A stretch of DNA of 61,359 nt from Campylobacter sp. MIT 97-5078 (GTDB lineage: Bacteria; Campylobacterota; Campylobacteria; Campylobacterales; Campylobacteraceae): positions 1 to 61,359 of the forward strand of contig NZ_QHLK01000013.1 of assembly GCF_006864455.1 (NCBI RefSeq), written 5' to 3'. Made by a program: the position numbers and the translations under genes. Every line of letters begins with the position of its first letter. Position 1 is the first letter of the stretch. This document shows, in pieces, positions 36,639 to 45,294 of this stretch. The notes under the pieces were generated by a model. The model was not told where the DNA came from. It searched no databases and worked only from the letters and a program-made list of their open reading frames with translations.

Positions 36639-39119
36639 TTAATCCTTTAATTTTTTTAAATATCTTTGTCTATACTCATTTGGGAATTTATGTTTGAGTT
36701 CTTTTAAGAGCTTGACATCACTTGCATTTGAGCTAAAGACTCTTAAATATTCGCCAAGTCTTGCAAGATTGACATCTAAAATGGCTGATTGATTAAGAGT
36801 GTTTTGTTTAAAGAGTATTTTTCGTGCTTCTTGTGGGGTTTGCCTTAAAAAATCAATTTCACTCCCTGTGAGCTTTAAGACATCTTCTAAAACTTCAAGC
36901 GAGCTTTCTCTTGCAGTTGGAAAAATAATGAAATTTGCCATATTATCAATAAAGGCGTTTGAACGTGGAATTTCTCTTAAGAAATCCACATTTTGCACGC
37001 CCATAGTTACTACGCCATTTATCTTTCTCGCTTCAAGTATGGCTTCGAGTATATTTTCTCTCATAGTTTCATCAAGCAAATAATCTTTTAATTCATCTAT
37101 AAAGATGAAAAAGCCTTTTGAGCTATTTTTTGAGATGTTTTTAATCTTGTGAAAGAGATAAAGTGCTGTTAAAGAAGCAAGTCTTTCATCTTTTAAAATG
37201 GCATCCATATTTAAAATAGAAAGTTGTTTATCAAAATTTAAGGCATCTTCTTTGTTATCAAACAAAGATCCTAAAAAGCCCTTAAATCTTGGAGCAATTT
37301 CTCCCTCATTTGGTTTAGCTAAGGCATTGTAAAAATATTCAAAGGTATTTATATTATTTTCTTCTATTGCCCTTAAAGCTAAAATTGCTTTTTTAACTAT
37401 GTCTTCAAGCTCATAATCCTTGCCTTGTTTAATGCCTGCCATTTTACATAGCCACATATTTAAAAAAAGATTATTTTCTTGGGTATTTTCCAAAGAAAAA
37501 GGATTGAGCTTAAAGCCTTCTAAGGTATTGTTTTCTCTTTCGTTTAAGTCGTGGTATTCGCAGTTTAGATAGGTCGCAAAATTGTGCATACCTCTTAACT
37601 TATCCATTGCAAAAATATTGATGTTATAACGAAAGAGATTAAGCATTAAAAACTGCATAATAGTGGTCTTTCCACTTCCTGTGCCACCGATGACTAAGGT
37701 ATGTCCTAAAGCTCCTTCTTCTTCGCCATTGTGAAAATTAAATAAAAAAGGGCTTCCGCTTAAATGCTTTAGGATTGTAACAGGAGAATTTCCCCAAGCA
37801 TTCTTTTTAAATCCTAAAATATCATTTTCAAAATTAACTATTGTGCTTAAATTTTTAGCTTGTATGCTTCTTAATCTTGCATTTAAATTCCCTCTACTTG
37901 GAAAAAATGAAAAGAAAAGGGGCTTTTGATTTAGCGTTTCTCTTGCGACATTAAGGCTTTGATTTTCAAGTAAGCCTTTTAAGATATTACTTTTTTCATT
38001 AAGTTCTTCTAAAGAAAAGGCTGAAACTAAGATAGAATAGCTTGCTTGTATAAGGCTTTCTCTATCCGCTTTTAAAAGCTCAAGCAAACTTGAAAGCTCA
38101 TCTTTTACAAAGTCTTGTGCTATTAAAATGGTATCTTTTACCTTTCTAATAGCCTTTTCTTTAGATAAGGCTTCACAATGTATAAAAATAGTAAATTCAG
38201 CATTTTCTCTTAAAATAGCTGTGCTTATAAGACTAGTTACGCTATCACTTTCATACGCTTTTATGCTTAAAAAACGAGAATAAATGACCGCTCCGTCATT
38301 TCTATGAAATTCAATATAGTCTTTTTTAAAAGAAACATCAGAGCTTGTATAACAATCATCAAGCAAAGAATAACCATATTTTAAGTTAGTGTGATTGTTA
38401 TTAGCATAACTTGCAAAGATGTTTAAAAGCTCATCAGAGCTTAAAATTTTTGGCTCAAATACTGCTAAATCGTTTTGTAAATTGATTTTAATCTCATCGA
38501 GTTTCTTTTCTTTAAGATAGAATTTAATTCTATCTTGTCCTTTTTCATCTTTTTGGTTTTTTTCTTGTGTGGTTTTGTCTTTAATATCTTCAAAAAAACC
38601 TGTGAGACTTTTTGCTTTAGTAGAAAAGATTAAATAGTGCATTATCCTAAAGGCGTGTTGCCTTTTGTCCCATTTTTCTATGATTTCTTTAGCATAAGGA
38701 TTTTTAACATTAGAGCTATCATTGGTAATTTCTATGAATTCTTTTTTAGCAATAATATTAAGTTCTATATCATCGCTTAATCTTACAAAAAATTGATTTC
38801 TTAATATGGCTAGGTTTAGCTCTTCATCTTCATTGCTTGCTGCATAAGAATAGCCCTTAATTTTTACACCCATACAAAGATTTCCATCTTTGGTGCAAAG
38901 TAAAAATTCATTATATTTACAAGCTATATTACTTTCTTCTGCCATAGAATACACCTTTGGTTGTGTGCTTTTCAAAATACCTTCAGTTTTGGCTAAATTT
39001 GTATTTAGAAAATCAATAGCGTGTTGAATGTTTTGTGATTTTTTATTTTCTTTTTGTTGGACATTAACACTATTGTCTGCACTTTCTTTATTTTGAAAAA
39101 AATTAAAAAGTTTTAACAT
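36639..39119 (-). CDS. virB4: VirB4-like ATPase
   Basis: Largest T4SS ATPase, needed for pilus assembly and substrate transfer. The N-terminal CagE/TrbE/VirB domain covers about residues 45-450. Walker A VIGGTGSGKTTIMQFLMLNL lies near 478 and Walker B FFIFIDELKDYL near 673. Length is 826 aa, standard. Downstream of the VirB3-like gene and a small frameshifted gene, it begins the run of overlapping virB genes. Confidence 0.95.
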   Translation of the reverse strand: MLKLFNFFQNKESADNSVNVQQKENKKSQNIQHAIDFLNTNLAKTEGILKSTQPKVYSMAEESNIACKYNEFLLCTKDGNLCMGVKIKGYSYAASNEDEELNLAILRNQFFVRLSDDIELNIIAKKEFIEITNDSSNVKNPYAKEIIEKWDKRQHAFRIMHYLIFSTKAKSLTGFFEDIKDKTTQEKNQKDEKGQDRIKFYLKEKKLDEIKINLQNDLAVFEPKILSSDELLNIFASYANNNHTNLKYGYSLLDDCYTSSDVSFKKDYIEFHRNDGAVIYSRFLSIKAYESDSVTSLISTAILRENAEFTIFIHCEALSKEKAIRKVKDTILIAQDFVKDELSSLLELLKADRESLIQASYSILVSAFSLEELNEKSNILKGLLENQSLNVARETLNQKPLFFSFFPSRGNLNARLRSIQAKNLSTIVNFENDILGFKKNAWGNSPVTILKHLSGSPFLFNFHNGEEEGALGHTLVIGGTGSGKTTIMQFLMLNLFRYNINIFAMDKLRGMHNFATYLNCEYHDLNERENNTLEGFKLNPFSLENTQENNLFLNMWLCKMAGIKQGKDYELEDIVKKAILALRAIEENNINTFEYFYNALAKPNEGEIAPRFKGFLGSLFDNKEDALNFDKQLSILNMDAILKDERLASLTALYLFHKIKNISKNSSKGFFIFIDELKDYLLDETMRENILEAILEARKINGVVTMGVQNVDFLREIPRSNAFIDNMANFIIFPTARESSLEVLEDVLKLTGSEIDFLRQTPQEARKILFKQNTLNQSAILDVNLARLGEYLRVFSSNASDVKLLKELKHKFPNEYRQRYLKKLKD

Positions 39120-39201
39120 GTTTAACTCTTTTTGTTTTCATCTTTTGGTTCAAGTTTTTGAGGTACTTCATTTGAAGGAATTTCATCTTCAACTCCAACT
39201 T

Positions 39202-39342
39202 TTATTTCAGCATCCTTATCTTGTTTTTTTTTGTTTGCCTTTTGCTGACAAGCTTCTTAATTTGTTTAGCAATAAGTTCATAAATTGTTATGGCTATTTT
39301 GTTTTGATTGTAAAACAAAATAGCACTTAAACTTAGCCCCAT
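39202..39342 (-). CDS. Small membrane-type ORF disrupted at an A9 tract
   Basis: The best frame (ATG at 39342, AGGA upstream) encodes 46 aa with one hydrophobic segment (MGLSLSAILFY) and a basic tail. Leftward of a nine-A run (bases 39222-39232) a different frame stays open to 39124 with coding character (EIKVGVEDEIPSNEVP, EPKDENKKS). The intact gene was probably about 70 aa with its stop just before virB4. One-base slippage in the run would restore it. Confidence 0.5.
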   Translation of the reverse strand: MGLSLSAILFYNQNKIAITIYELIAKQIKKLVSKRQTKKNKIRMLK

Positions 39343-39387
39343 AAAAATCCTAGAAATAAGCCCATTTTTTTATCCTTTAAAATTTAT

Positions 39388-39630
39388 TTACGCGTAATAT
39401 TTGTTTGATTTTATATTCATCTTTTTGATTAAAATGCTGTATATATCCTCATCAAAGTATTCAAAGGTAAAGAGGATTAAAAACAACAGCAAAGCAATAG
39501 GAATGGCGTATAAAACCAGAGCAAACCACGCTATAAATGAAACGGATATGAGTATTACCCAAGAGAAAACACTCAATCCTTTCATTTTTATTTTTTTGGT
39601 AAGATCTCGGTAGCAATCAGTTTGTAACAT
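39388..39630 (-). CDS. virB3: VirB3-like protein
   Basis: An 80-aa inner-membrane protein with two close transmembrane helices (residues about 20-38 and 40-57), the VirB3/TrbD pattern. It lies directly after the VirB2 pilin and upstream of VirB4, with which VirB3 works and is sometimes fused. Ends in a charged tail. Confidence 0.82.
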   Translation of the reverse strand: MLQTDCYRDLTKKIKMKGLSVFSWVILISVSFIAWFALVLYAIPIALLLFLILFTFEYFDEDIYSILIKKMNIKSNKYYA

Positions 39631-39638
39631 TTTTACTC

Positions 39639-39938
39639 TTACATATATGCAGCTGTGATACCGTAAGTCGCACCAAGTAATACGCCAACTGTTATAATGG
39701 TCTTTAAATGTTCTTTGCCTCTTTCAGGGGCAAACTTCCATATAATAAGGCAAAAAATTATCCACGCTACACCTAAAGATAAAACAACAGTGTTTGCAAC
39801 TGACATAACAGTTTTAGTTGTGTTTTCTATTTCAGTATTGACTGTTCCTGCAAGTTGAGAGAGTGGATTATTTGCACCGAATGCAAATGCTGGCAAGGCT
39901 AAAAGGAAGCCAAGTATAAAATGAGTTTTTTTCATCAT
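39639..39938 (-). CDS. virB2: VirB2/TrbC-like pilin
   Basis: Major pilus subunit. A signal peptide (MMKKTHFILGFLLALPAFAFGA) is followed by a mature domain with two hydrophobic helices (TVVLSLGVAWIIFCLIIW and TIITVGVLLGATYGITAA) joined by a short basic loop (KFAPERGKEH). Length is 99 aa. It is the first gene of the virB operon, downstream of the oriT region. Confidence 0.9.
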   Translation of the reverse strand: MMKKTHFILGFLLALPAFAFGANNPLSQLAGTVNTEIENTTKTVMSVANTVVLSLGVAWIIFCLIIWKFAPERGKEHLKTIITVGVLLGATYGITAAYM

Positions 39939-40426
39939 CTTTAGTCCTTTGTGAGTTCGAAATATTTTTTTGGAGAAGTTTATAAAGAAAATTCGATTTG
40001 AAAAAGACGACTTTTTGTTTTTATCAGTCTTTAAAATATGTATTTATGGGCTTTGAAATTTTTAAAATATTTTTTTGGTAAATGGCTAAATTATTTTTAA
40101 AAATTATGAAAGCTTTGCGAAATAGTTTTTTAAAGTTATCTTATGGGTATATTTTTTTAAAAATATTAAAAATAAAATTGGGTTCATTTTAATTTTTCAA
40201 ATTTATTTATAAAATTTAGATTTTCACTTTTTATTTTAATATGACTTTTACCTTGAATGTAATTCTATTTTCACTTTATGTTTCATTGTAAAAATTTTAC
40301 TTTGGGTTTAATATAAATACAAGTAAATTTTAATTTTAAAGCAAGCTTGGGTTTAAATAAATTTTCTTTAAATTTTTAAAAATTCTTTTATCTTTTGGCT
40401 TCATTTTTAATAACGGTTTTATTTTA

Positions 40427-40515
40427 TTTTTTGCAAATTTGCAAAAAATCTACATCAAATCTTGATTTGGTCGGCATTCTGGTGCAAAAATGGGGTATAT
40501 TTTTGCGTATCCTGC
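40427..40515 (+). other. oriT with predicted nic site
   Basis: An inverted repeat GCAAAAAT (40484-40491)/ATTTTTGC (40499-40506) with a 7-nt loop is followed, exactly 8 nt on, by the break in TATCCTG-C (40508-40515). This matches the IncP/VirD2-type nic sequence and its spacing from the TraJ-type repeat. Further left are a second dyad, CAAATC-tt-GATTTG (40456-40469), and a perfect 22-bp palindrome (40427-40448), likely MobC sites. The relaxase gene starts about 100 bp to the right. Nicking is predicted on the plus strand between 40514 and 40515. Bases 39939-40426 are AT-rich without genes. Confidence 0.85.
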
Positions 40516-40552
40516 ATTAACACTGAATTCTAAAATTCTTATACCTCTTTTT

Positions 40553-40581
40553 TTGACAGAAATTTATTTTTTTTATACAAT
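40553..40581 (+). promoter_or_regulatory. Promoter of the relaxase gene
   Basis: TTGACA (40553-40558) and TACAAT (40576-40581) are separated by 17 bp, 30 bases before the relaxase ATG and 38 bases right of the nic site. Relaxosome binding at oriT could therefore repress it. Confidence 0.75.
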
Positions 40582-40611
40582 GAGTGTTCAAGTTTTTAAA
40601 AAAGGAAAAAG

Positions 40612-42306
40612 ATGAGTTTTTTTAAGAAAAGAACTAAAAAAGAAATAGAAGAAAGTTTGTTTTTTGATTATGAACAAGTAAGACAGAAAAAAATTTTTTA
40701 TAAAAAATATAAACTCAAACTCGAAGAAGATAAGCCTAAAAATTTTTTTGCCCATAAGCTTAATGATTTTTATTTTTCAAATAATCACTTTAATGTGTTA
40801 CAAACTTCTTTTTCTTCAAAACAAGTGATGATAAAAACTTTAAGTAATTTAGACAAAGTAGGAGCTAAAAATGCTTTTTCTTATGTTATAAGAAATTCAA
40901 ATGATGATTTTGCTTTATGTGATGATGGTAGTTTTAAAAATATTGATGAGCTTATGAAAGATTGGTCTCAAGACTTTACAAACAAGAAAAATTCTAAAGA
41001 AGTGTGGCATTTAAGTTTTGGTATAGATGAAAAACAAAATGATGTAAATTTAGAGATATTAAAGGAAAGTGTCAAAGAAGTTATGGAAAAGAATTTTTTT
41101 GAGTATAAATGGGCTATGGTTATTCACTCTCATCAAAGCAAACCGCACGCTCATATTTTAATCAGTAAAAATAATAGATTTACCAAAAGAAAATTTCATC
41201 TTAATAACAAAGACTTTAAGGATTTTTTCACTATGCTTAGAAATGATTTTGCTATGGCTTTAAATAGTAGAGGCTTAGAATACCACAATCATTTTAAAAT
41301 AGAAAAGGATTTACAAAAACAACTAAGTAGATTAGAAAGAAAAGAATTTGCATTTGAAAAGAATATGAATGTAGAACTTGCTTTAATGTGTGAGAGCATT
41401 AGTAAGAAAATTAAAATCAAAGAGCAAAAAATTATAAATTTAGCTGATGAGCTTAAACTTCTTTATGATTTTAAAAATAATGAACTTTTAGCTGAACTTA
41501 CAAGACTTAAGAGCCTTGATGAAAAACATAAAAAAATGTTTAAGATTTTTAAGCAGATTAAAGAACTTAATTTAAAAATCAAAGACAAACAAAGACAAAT
41601 ACGAACGCTAAGAAAAGAAAGCGCACTTTTAAAAGATGAATATAAGAAAATAGATGATGAAAGATATAATTTTAAAAATAATGAGTTTAATTTAAGCATA
41701 AAGAAAAAGCAAGCTTTGCTTGATTTTTTACAAAACAATCTTAACGCTTCAAAAATAAGTCTTGCTACGCAAAAACTTATCAACGAACTTGAATCTGATA
41801 TAAAATTGCATAGTGAGCAAAGTGATATAAATCTAAAAGATAATATCAAAGCTTCTTTAATAGTAACTTCTTTACTTGGTAAGGATAATACAAGCTATGA
41901 TTTGATTAAATCTTATAAAGAATTAAATGAAAATTTGCATAATTTAAGGCAAAGTAAGCTCGATAAAGAAAGTTATAAAAGTGTAGAGCAACGCTTAGAA
42001 CAAAACTCGCAAGTGATTTTAAATTTTATGGAAAATCGCTTTACAAATCTAGAGCAAGATTTACAAAAGAATGTGAGTTTTGTAAAGGTTAAAGAGTTTG
42101 AAAAAATCTCTTTATTTTTGGATAAAAAGAATGAGGATTTGATAAAAAGTTTTTATGCTTCTTTGAATACAAATGCACCAAAAGAAGCTGAAACAAAAGC
42201 AGGCGGAGGCTATAAAAAAGAGCAAGATTTAAATCTTAATCAAAACATATTTAAGGCAAGGAATTTAAATAAATCTCAGTCTAAGAGCAGGATTGAAGCT
42301 AAGTAA
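40612..42306 (+). CDS. Conjugative relaxase (VirD2/MobA-type)
   Basis: Cuts oriT and pilots the DNA strand into the recipient. The relaxase domain (residues about 60-240) has the metal-binding three-histidine motif as HQSKPHAHILIS near residue 182. The nucleophilic tyrosine probably lies in the first 60-100 residues (candidate SYVIRNSNDD). Residues 250-480 form a long coiled coil, followed by a basic tail likely to carry the secretion signal. Length is 564 aa. AAAGGAAAAAG precedes the ATG. Confidence 0.88.
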   Translation: MSFFKKRTKKEIEESLFFDYEQVRQKKIFYKKYKLKLEEDKPKNFFAHKLNDFYFSNNHFNVLQTSFSSKQVMIKTLSNLDKVGAKNAFSYVIRNSNDDFALCDDGSFKNIDELMKDWSQDFTNKKNSKEVWHLSFGIDEKQNDVNLEILKESVKEVMEKNFFEYKWAMVIHSHQSKPHAHILISKNNRFTKRKFHLNNKDFKDFFTMLRNDFAMALNSRGLEYHNHFKIEKDLQKQLSRLERKEFAFEKNMNVELALMCESISKKIKIKEQKIINLADELKLLYDFKNNELLAELTRLKSLDEKHKKMFKIFKQIKELNLKIKDKQRQIRTLRKESALLKDEYKKIDDERYNFKNNEFNLSIKKKQALLDFLQNNLNASKISLATQKLINELESDIKLHSEQSDINLKDNIKASLIVTSLLGKDNTSYDLIKSYKELNENLHNLRQSKLDKESYKSVEQRLEQNSQVILNFMENRFTNLEQDLQKNVSFVKVKEFEKISLFLDKKNEDLIKSFYASLNTNAPKEAETKAGGGYKKEQDLNLNQNIFKARNLNKSQSKSRIEAK

Positions 42307-43110
42307 TTTTTATTTTAATGTATATTTTTGCATTGTTGAGGTTAGATGAGTAAAAACAAAATTTATTTTTTAATTAAATTTGATAGGCTATGTTTTAAAA
42401 ATTTGCCTAAAATAAAGATTGTTATAAATAAACCTATATTATCAATCAAAATTATAGTATAAGCCAATGATTTATAATAATATACTATAATTCATAATCA
42501 AGTTTTTTAGATTTTTCATTTTTATTCGCAAGCTTTTTATTTTTTTTATCTTAACTAAAACACAAAAAACTTCAAAAATACTTCTTAAATCAAAAAACTT
42601 TGACTGAAACATATAAAGAGTCCAAAAAAGAATTTAAATCGATTTTTGAGGCTTTTTTGTGAAGCTATGAACCTATTTAAAAAAATCATTTAGCCTAAAA
42701 TCTAAAAATCATAAAAAACTTGAGTTTGGCAATAAAACAATAAAACTCTATTTAACAATTTCTAGCCTAAGACTTAAATTGCAAAGAAAGTCTTTGTTTT
42801 AACTTTAAATCAATAAATGTAATTCAAAAGCTTAATATTGTAGATATTCTTTAAAATTAAAGACTAAAGCTTATAAAAATAAATTAAGCTTGTATTAAGT
42901 ATTAAGATTTTCATTTTTTTTAAAAATTCTTTTTTTAAAAATAAACTAATAATAAAAAATAAATAAAAACTAAATTTGATTAAAATCTAAATAAATTTAT
43001 AAATTTAAAATTTTAGTATCAAACAAACTCTTCCCCTTTTAATTATTTTTATCTATATATTTTTTATAGGTAGCAATTTTTGTTCCAATGTGTTTCAAAA
43101 TATGATAAAA
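42307..43110. other. 800-bp AT-rich stretch without genes
   Basis: No frame with a ribosome site or family likeness is seen. The stretch is very AT-rich with many short A- and T-runs. Lying directly left of the iteron array, it is a reasonable candidate for the DNA-unwinding part of the element's replication origin. Confidence 0.45.
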
Positions 43111-43550
43111 TAGTTCTTTAAAAGCCCATTTATTTTTTTAGATAAACCCAATTTAGTTGCAAAGATAAACCCATTTTAGTTGATTATTTTTAGCAGGATA
43201 TTAAAATAAAAGGATTTATCTACATTATCTAACTTCTTAACTTAAAGCTTTTTAGGGCTCTTTGATATTGAAAGATCAACGTTTGTTTTCTAAGTATTGC
43301 TATATAGTTCTTTAAAAGCCCATTTATTTTTTTAGATAAACCCAATTTAGTTGCAAAGATAAACCCATTTTAGTTGATTATTTTTAGCAGGATATTAAAA
43401 TAAAAGGATTTATCTACATTATCTAACTTCTTAACTTAAAGCTTTTTAGGGCTCTTTGATATTGAAAGATCAACGTTTGTTTTCTAAGTATTGCTATATA
43501 GTTCTTTAAAAGCCCATTTATTTTTTTAGATAAACCCAATTTAGTTGCAT
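43111..43550. repeat. 194-bp tandem repeats carrying five 20-bp iterons (candidate oriV)
   Basis: Identical-looking units start at 43111 and 43305, with a partial third at 43499. Each full unit holds two copies of AGATAAACCCAWTTTAGTTG spaced 23 bp apart (43140, 43163; 43334, 43357) and the partial unit one (43528). Each full unit also has TTATCTACA (43216, 43410), one base from a DnaA box. Iterons plus a DnaA box beside an AT-rich region form the classical origin for a Rep_3 initiator, which the element encodes at 15134. Confidence 0.8.
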
Positions 43551-43924
43551 TAAATATTTTGTTTTTTATATTTCAAAAGCACAGCCTCTAAACGAGCAAT
43601 CCCATTATGAAGCGTAATCATTTCACTTTCACTTCTTAAAGGGTTGTTATGCTTAATATTTAAAGCGTCTATATCGTAAAATATTAGTCCTTGCTTTGTG
43701 TAAAAATCGAGTTTCTTTTTATACTCAAGCCTTAGTTTTGCTTTGATCTGCTCCTTTTGTTTGCAAAAGTCTTGATAAGCCTTTGCTTTTAAAAAATAAA
43801 AACGCAACCTCTTATGTTTGTTTTCACCTACTATCCTTGCTTCTTTAAAATGCTCTTTTAAAGAGTTGTCTAAACTTGCAAAAGCAAGTTTAGTGAGTTC
43901 TTTATTTAATAAAAGTTCTAGCAT
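43550..43924 (-). CDS. Unknown basic protein at the end of the small-gene operon
   Basis: A 124-aa, lysine/arginine-rich helical protein (KAKAYQDFCKQKEQIKAKLRLEYKKKL). It follows the acidic-protein genes, with GGAGGGG before its ATG, and its coding end runs into the last iteron unit. Opposite charge to its upstream neighbours suggests possible complex formation. No family recognised. Confidence 0.6.
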   Translation of the reverse strand: MLELLLNKELTKLAFASLDNSLKEHFKEARIVGENKHKRLRFYFLKAKAYQDFCKQKEQIKAKLRLEYKKKLDFYTKQGLIFYDIDALNIKHNNPLRSESEMITLHNGIARLEAVLLKYKKQNI

Positions 43925-43934
43925 TTTTCCCCTC

Positions 43935-44153
43935 CTAACAATTTTTTAAAATTTCTAATTCTCTTTGAACCCCACTTAATGCTTGACTTAAGTTCGCGTT
44001 TATCTTGCTTATAGCTACATTTAACAGCATTCTGTTTTTTGTGCTCTCATCAAGTGTATGATTAAGCTCCAAATATTTGCTTAAACGCTCACACTCACTT
44101 AAAATCAAAACATTAAGGCTTTCAACTAACTCTTTTAAACTCAAATCTTGCAT
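43935..44153 (-). CDS. Small helical protein in the acidic-protein operon
   Basis: A 72-aa soluble, helical protein (LKELVESLNVLILSECERLSKYLEL). AAAGGAG precedes the ATG. It lies between the three acidic paralogues and the basic 124-aa protein. No family recognised. Confidence 0.6.
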   Translation of the reverse strand: MQDLSLKELVESLNVLILSECERLSKYLELNHTLDESTKNRMLLNVAISKINANLSQALSGVQRELEILKNC

Positions 44154-44201
44154 TCTATCTCCTTTAGACTTTTAACAATATTTTGTTCCATTGCCTTGCC
44201 T

Positions 44202-44435
44202 TTATTTTCGCTGTTCTCTTGATTTTAACAAGTCCTTAACTTCAGCTATAAAATCCCCTAAAAACTCTGCAAGTTCATCAGCGGTTAAAGTTTCAAGAAT
44301 AAACCTTAATGCTTGCATTTTTTCTATATATCCCTTTTCAATAAGCATATGAAAAAAAAGCCTTTGTTCTCTGGTATCTAACTCATCAAAAAAGTCAGCT
44401 ACCAAATCAGGGTCTATTATTCCACTTACATTCAT
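44202..44435 (-). CDS. Small acidic protein, paralogue 3
   Basis: A 77-aa acidic helical protein. The pattern DLVADFFDELDTREQRLFF then MQALRFILETLTADELAEFL aligns with the two upstream genes: hydrophobic FF, a glutamine-aromatic step, an A-hydrophobic-R-IL helix and a final E/I-L helix. GGGAGGTG precedes the ATG. It starts just past the stop of paralogue 2. Function unknown. Confidence 0.65.
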   Translation of the reverse strand: MNVSGIIDPDLVADFFDELDTREQRLFFHMLIEKGYIEKMQALRFILETLTADELAEFLGDFIAEVKDLLKSREQRK

Positions 44436-44436
44436 T

Positions 44437-44739
44437 TTACACCTCCCTTCTTAATTGTTCCAACTTTAAGTGAAACTCATCTATTGTTAAAAACTCTTTT
44501 CTAAGCTCAATTAAAATATTGACCGCCTCTTGTGTGTCTAGTTTTTGTAAAATAGCTCTTATTGCTTGTATCTCATCTTTATCATTACCTACAAGCAAAG
44601 TCAAAGTTTGCTTTTGATTTTCATCACTCATATTTTTAAACATTGTTTTCATATCTTGAGGGCTTACACACTCAATTTCATCAGCGTTTAAATCTATATC
44701 TTTATATCCTAAATCTCCACAATTAAGATCTACTCTCAT
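44437..44739 (-). CDS. Small acidic protein, paralogue 2
   Basis: The ATG at 44739 is chosen because AAGGAGGTG lies six bases upstream. A longer frame from 44778 has no such site. The 100-aa product shares with its neighbours the pattern DMKTMFKNMSDENQKQTL then IQAIRAILQKLDTQEAVNIL. It has an extra N-terminal segment of about 25 residues with one cysteine (DLNCGDLGYKDIDL). Net charge is negative. Function unknown. Confidence 0.65.
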   Translation of the reverse strand: MRVDLNCGDLGYKDIDLNADEIECVSPQDMKTMFKNMSDENQKQTLTLLVGNDKDEIQAIRAILQKLDTQEAVNILIELRKEFLTIDEFHLKLEQLRREV

Positions 44740-44740
44740 T

Positions 44741-44980
44741 TTACACCTCCTTACTTTCATTCTCAAGCTTATTATCATCGTCTAAAGTTTTAACCATACC
44801 TATAAGCTCGTCTCTTGTATAGATATTAAGTAAACCCCTTATTATGTCCTCTGCTTCTACATTGTCTAAAAACTCTTGGCGTTCAAAATCATCTAATTTA
44901 TGCTTAAATAACTCCGCAACATCCCATCCAAAAACACCCAAAAGCTCATTAGCTTTAACTTCCACATCTTTTAAAAACAT
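44741..44980 (-). CDS. Small acidic protein, paralogue 1
   Basis: First gene of a five-gene leftward operon driven from 274-bp repeat copy 2. The ATG at 44980 follows AAAGGAG. The 79-aa product is strongly acidic (about 21 acidic to 10 basic residues) and carries the family pattern DVAELFKHKLDDFERQEFL then IIRGLLNIYTRDELIGMV. Its stop is one base from the next start's region, so translation is coupled. DNA mimicry or anti-defence activity is possible but unproven. Confidence 0.65.
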   Translation of the reverse strand: MFLKDVEVKANELLGVFGWDVAELFKHKLDDFERQEFLDNVEAEDIIRGLLNIYTRDELIGMVKTLDDDNKLENESKEV

Positions 44981-45020
44981 TTTAGCTCCTTTCAATATTT
45001 CTTTTCAAAACCTTAACACT

Positions 45021-45294
45021 TTTTCTTGAAACTCTCATTTTTAAATCTCAATTATTATAATTATATAATAAAAAATAATAAAAGTCAAGTAAATTAACAA
45101 AAAAAATAATAAAAAATATAAAAATTTTCCATCTTTCCTCCCTTTTTACAAGCTTCTTTAGGTGCTTGTATGAATATTGCTTTAGAGATTTGCTGGGTGT
45201 CTCCGCTCCTTTTATGCTAAAGATAAATAAAAATAAAAAAAAATATAAATTAACAAAAAAAATGCTATAATACAATAAAAAAAGGATAAAGATG
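45021..45294. repeat. 274-bp direct repeat, copy 2 (bidirectional control region)
   Basis: Near-identical to 19979-20252. Leftward promoter TTGACT (45088-45083) and TATAAT (45065-45060), 17-bp spacer, reads into the acidic-protein operon with a leader of about 70 nt. Rightward extended -10 TGCTATAAT (45263-45271) reads into the HTH gene at 45292. Both the internal hairpin and the conserved central block are retained, which argues for selection on the block. Confidence 0.85.

Noticed and set aside
43111-43550. Repeats considered as a CRISPR array
   Set aside because: Units are 194 bp in tandem with identical intervening sequence; there are no unique spacers, no 25-40 bp repeat periodicity and no cas genes nearby.
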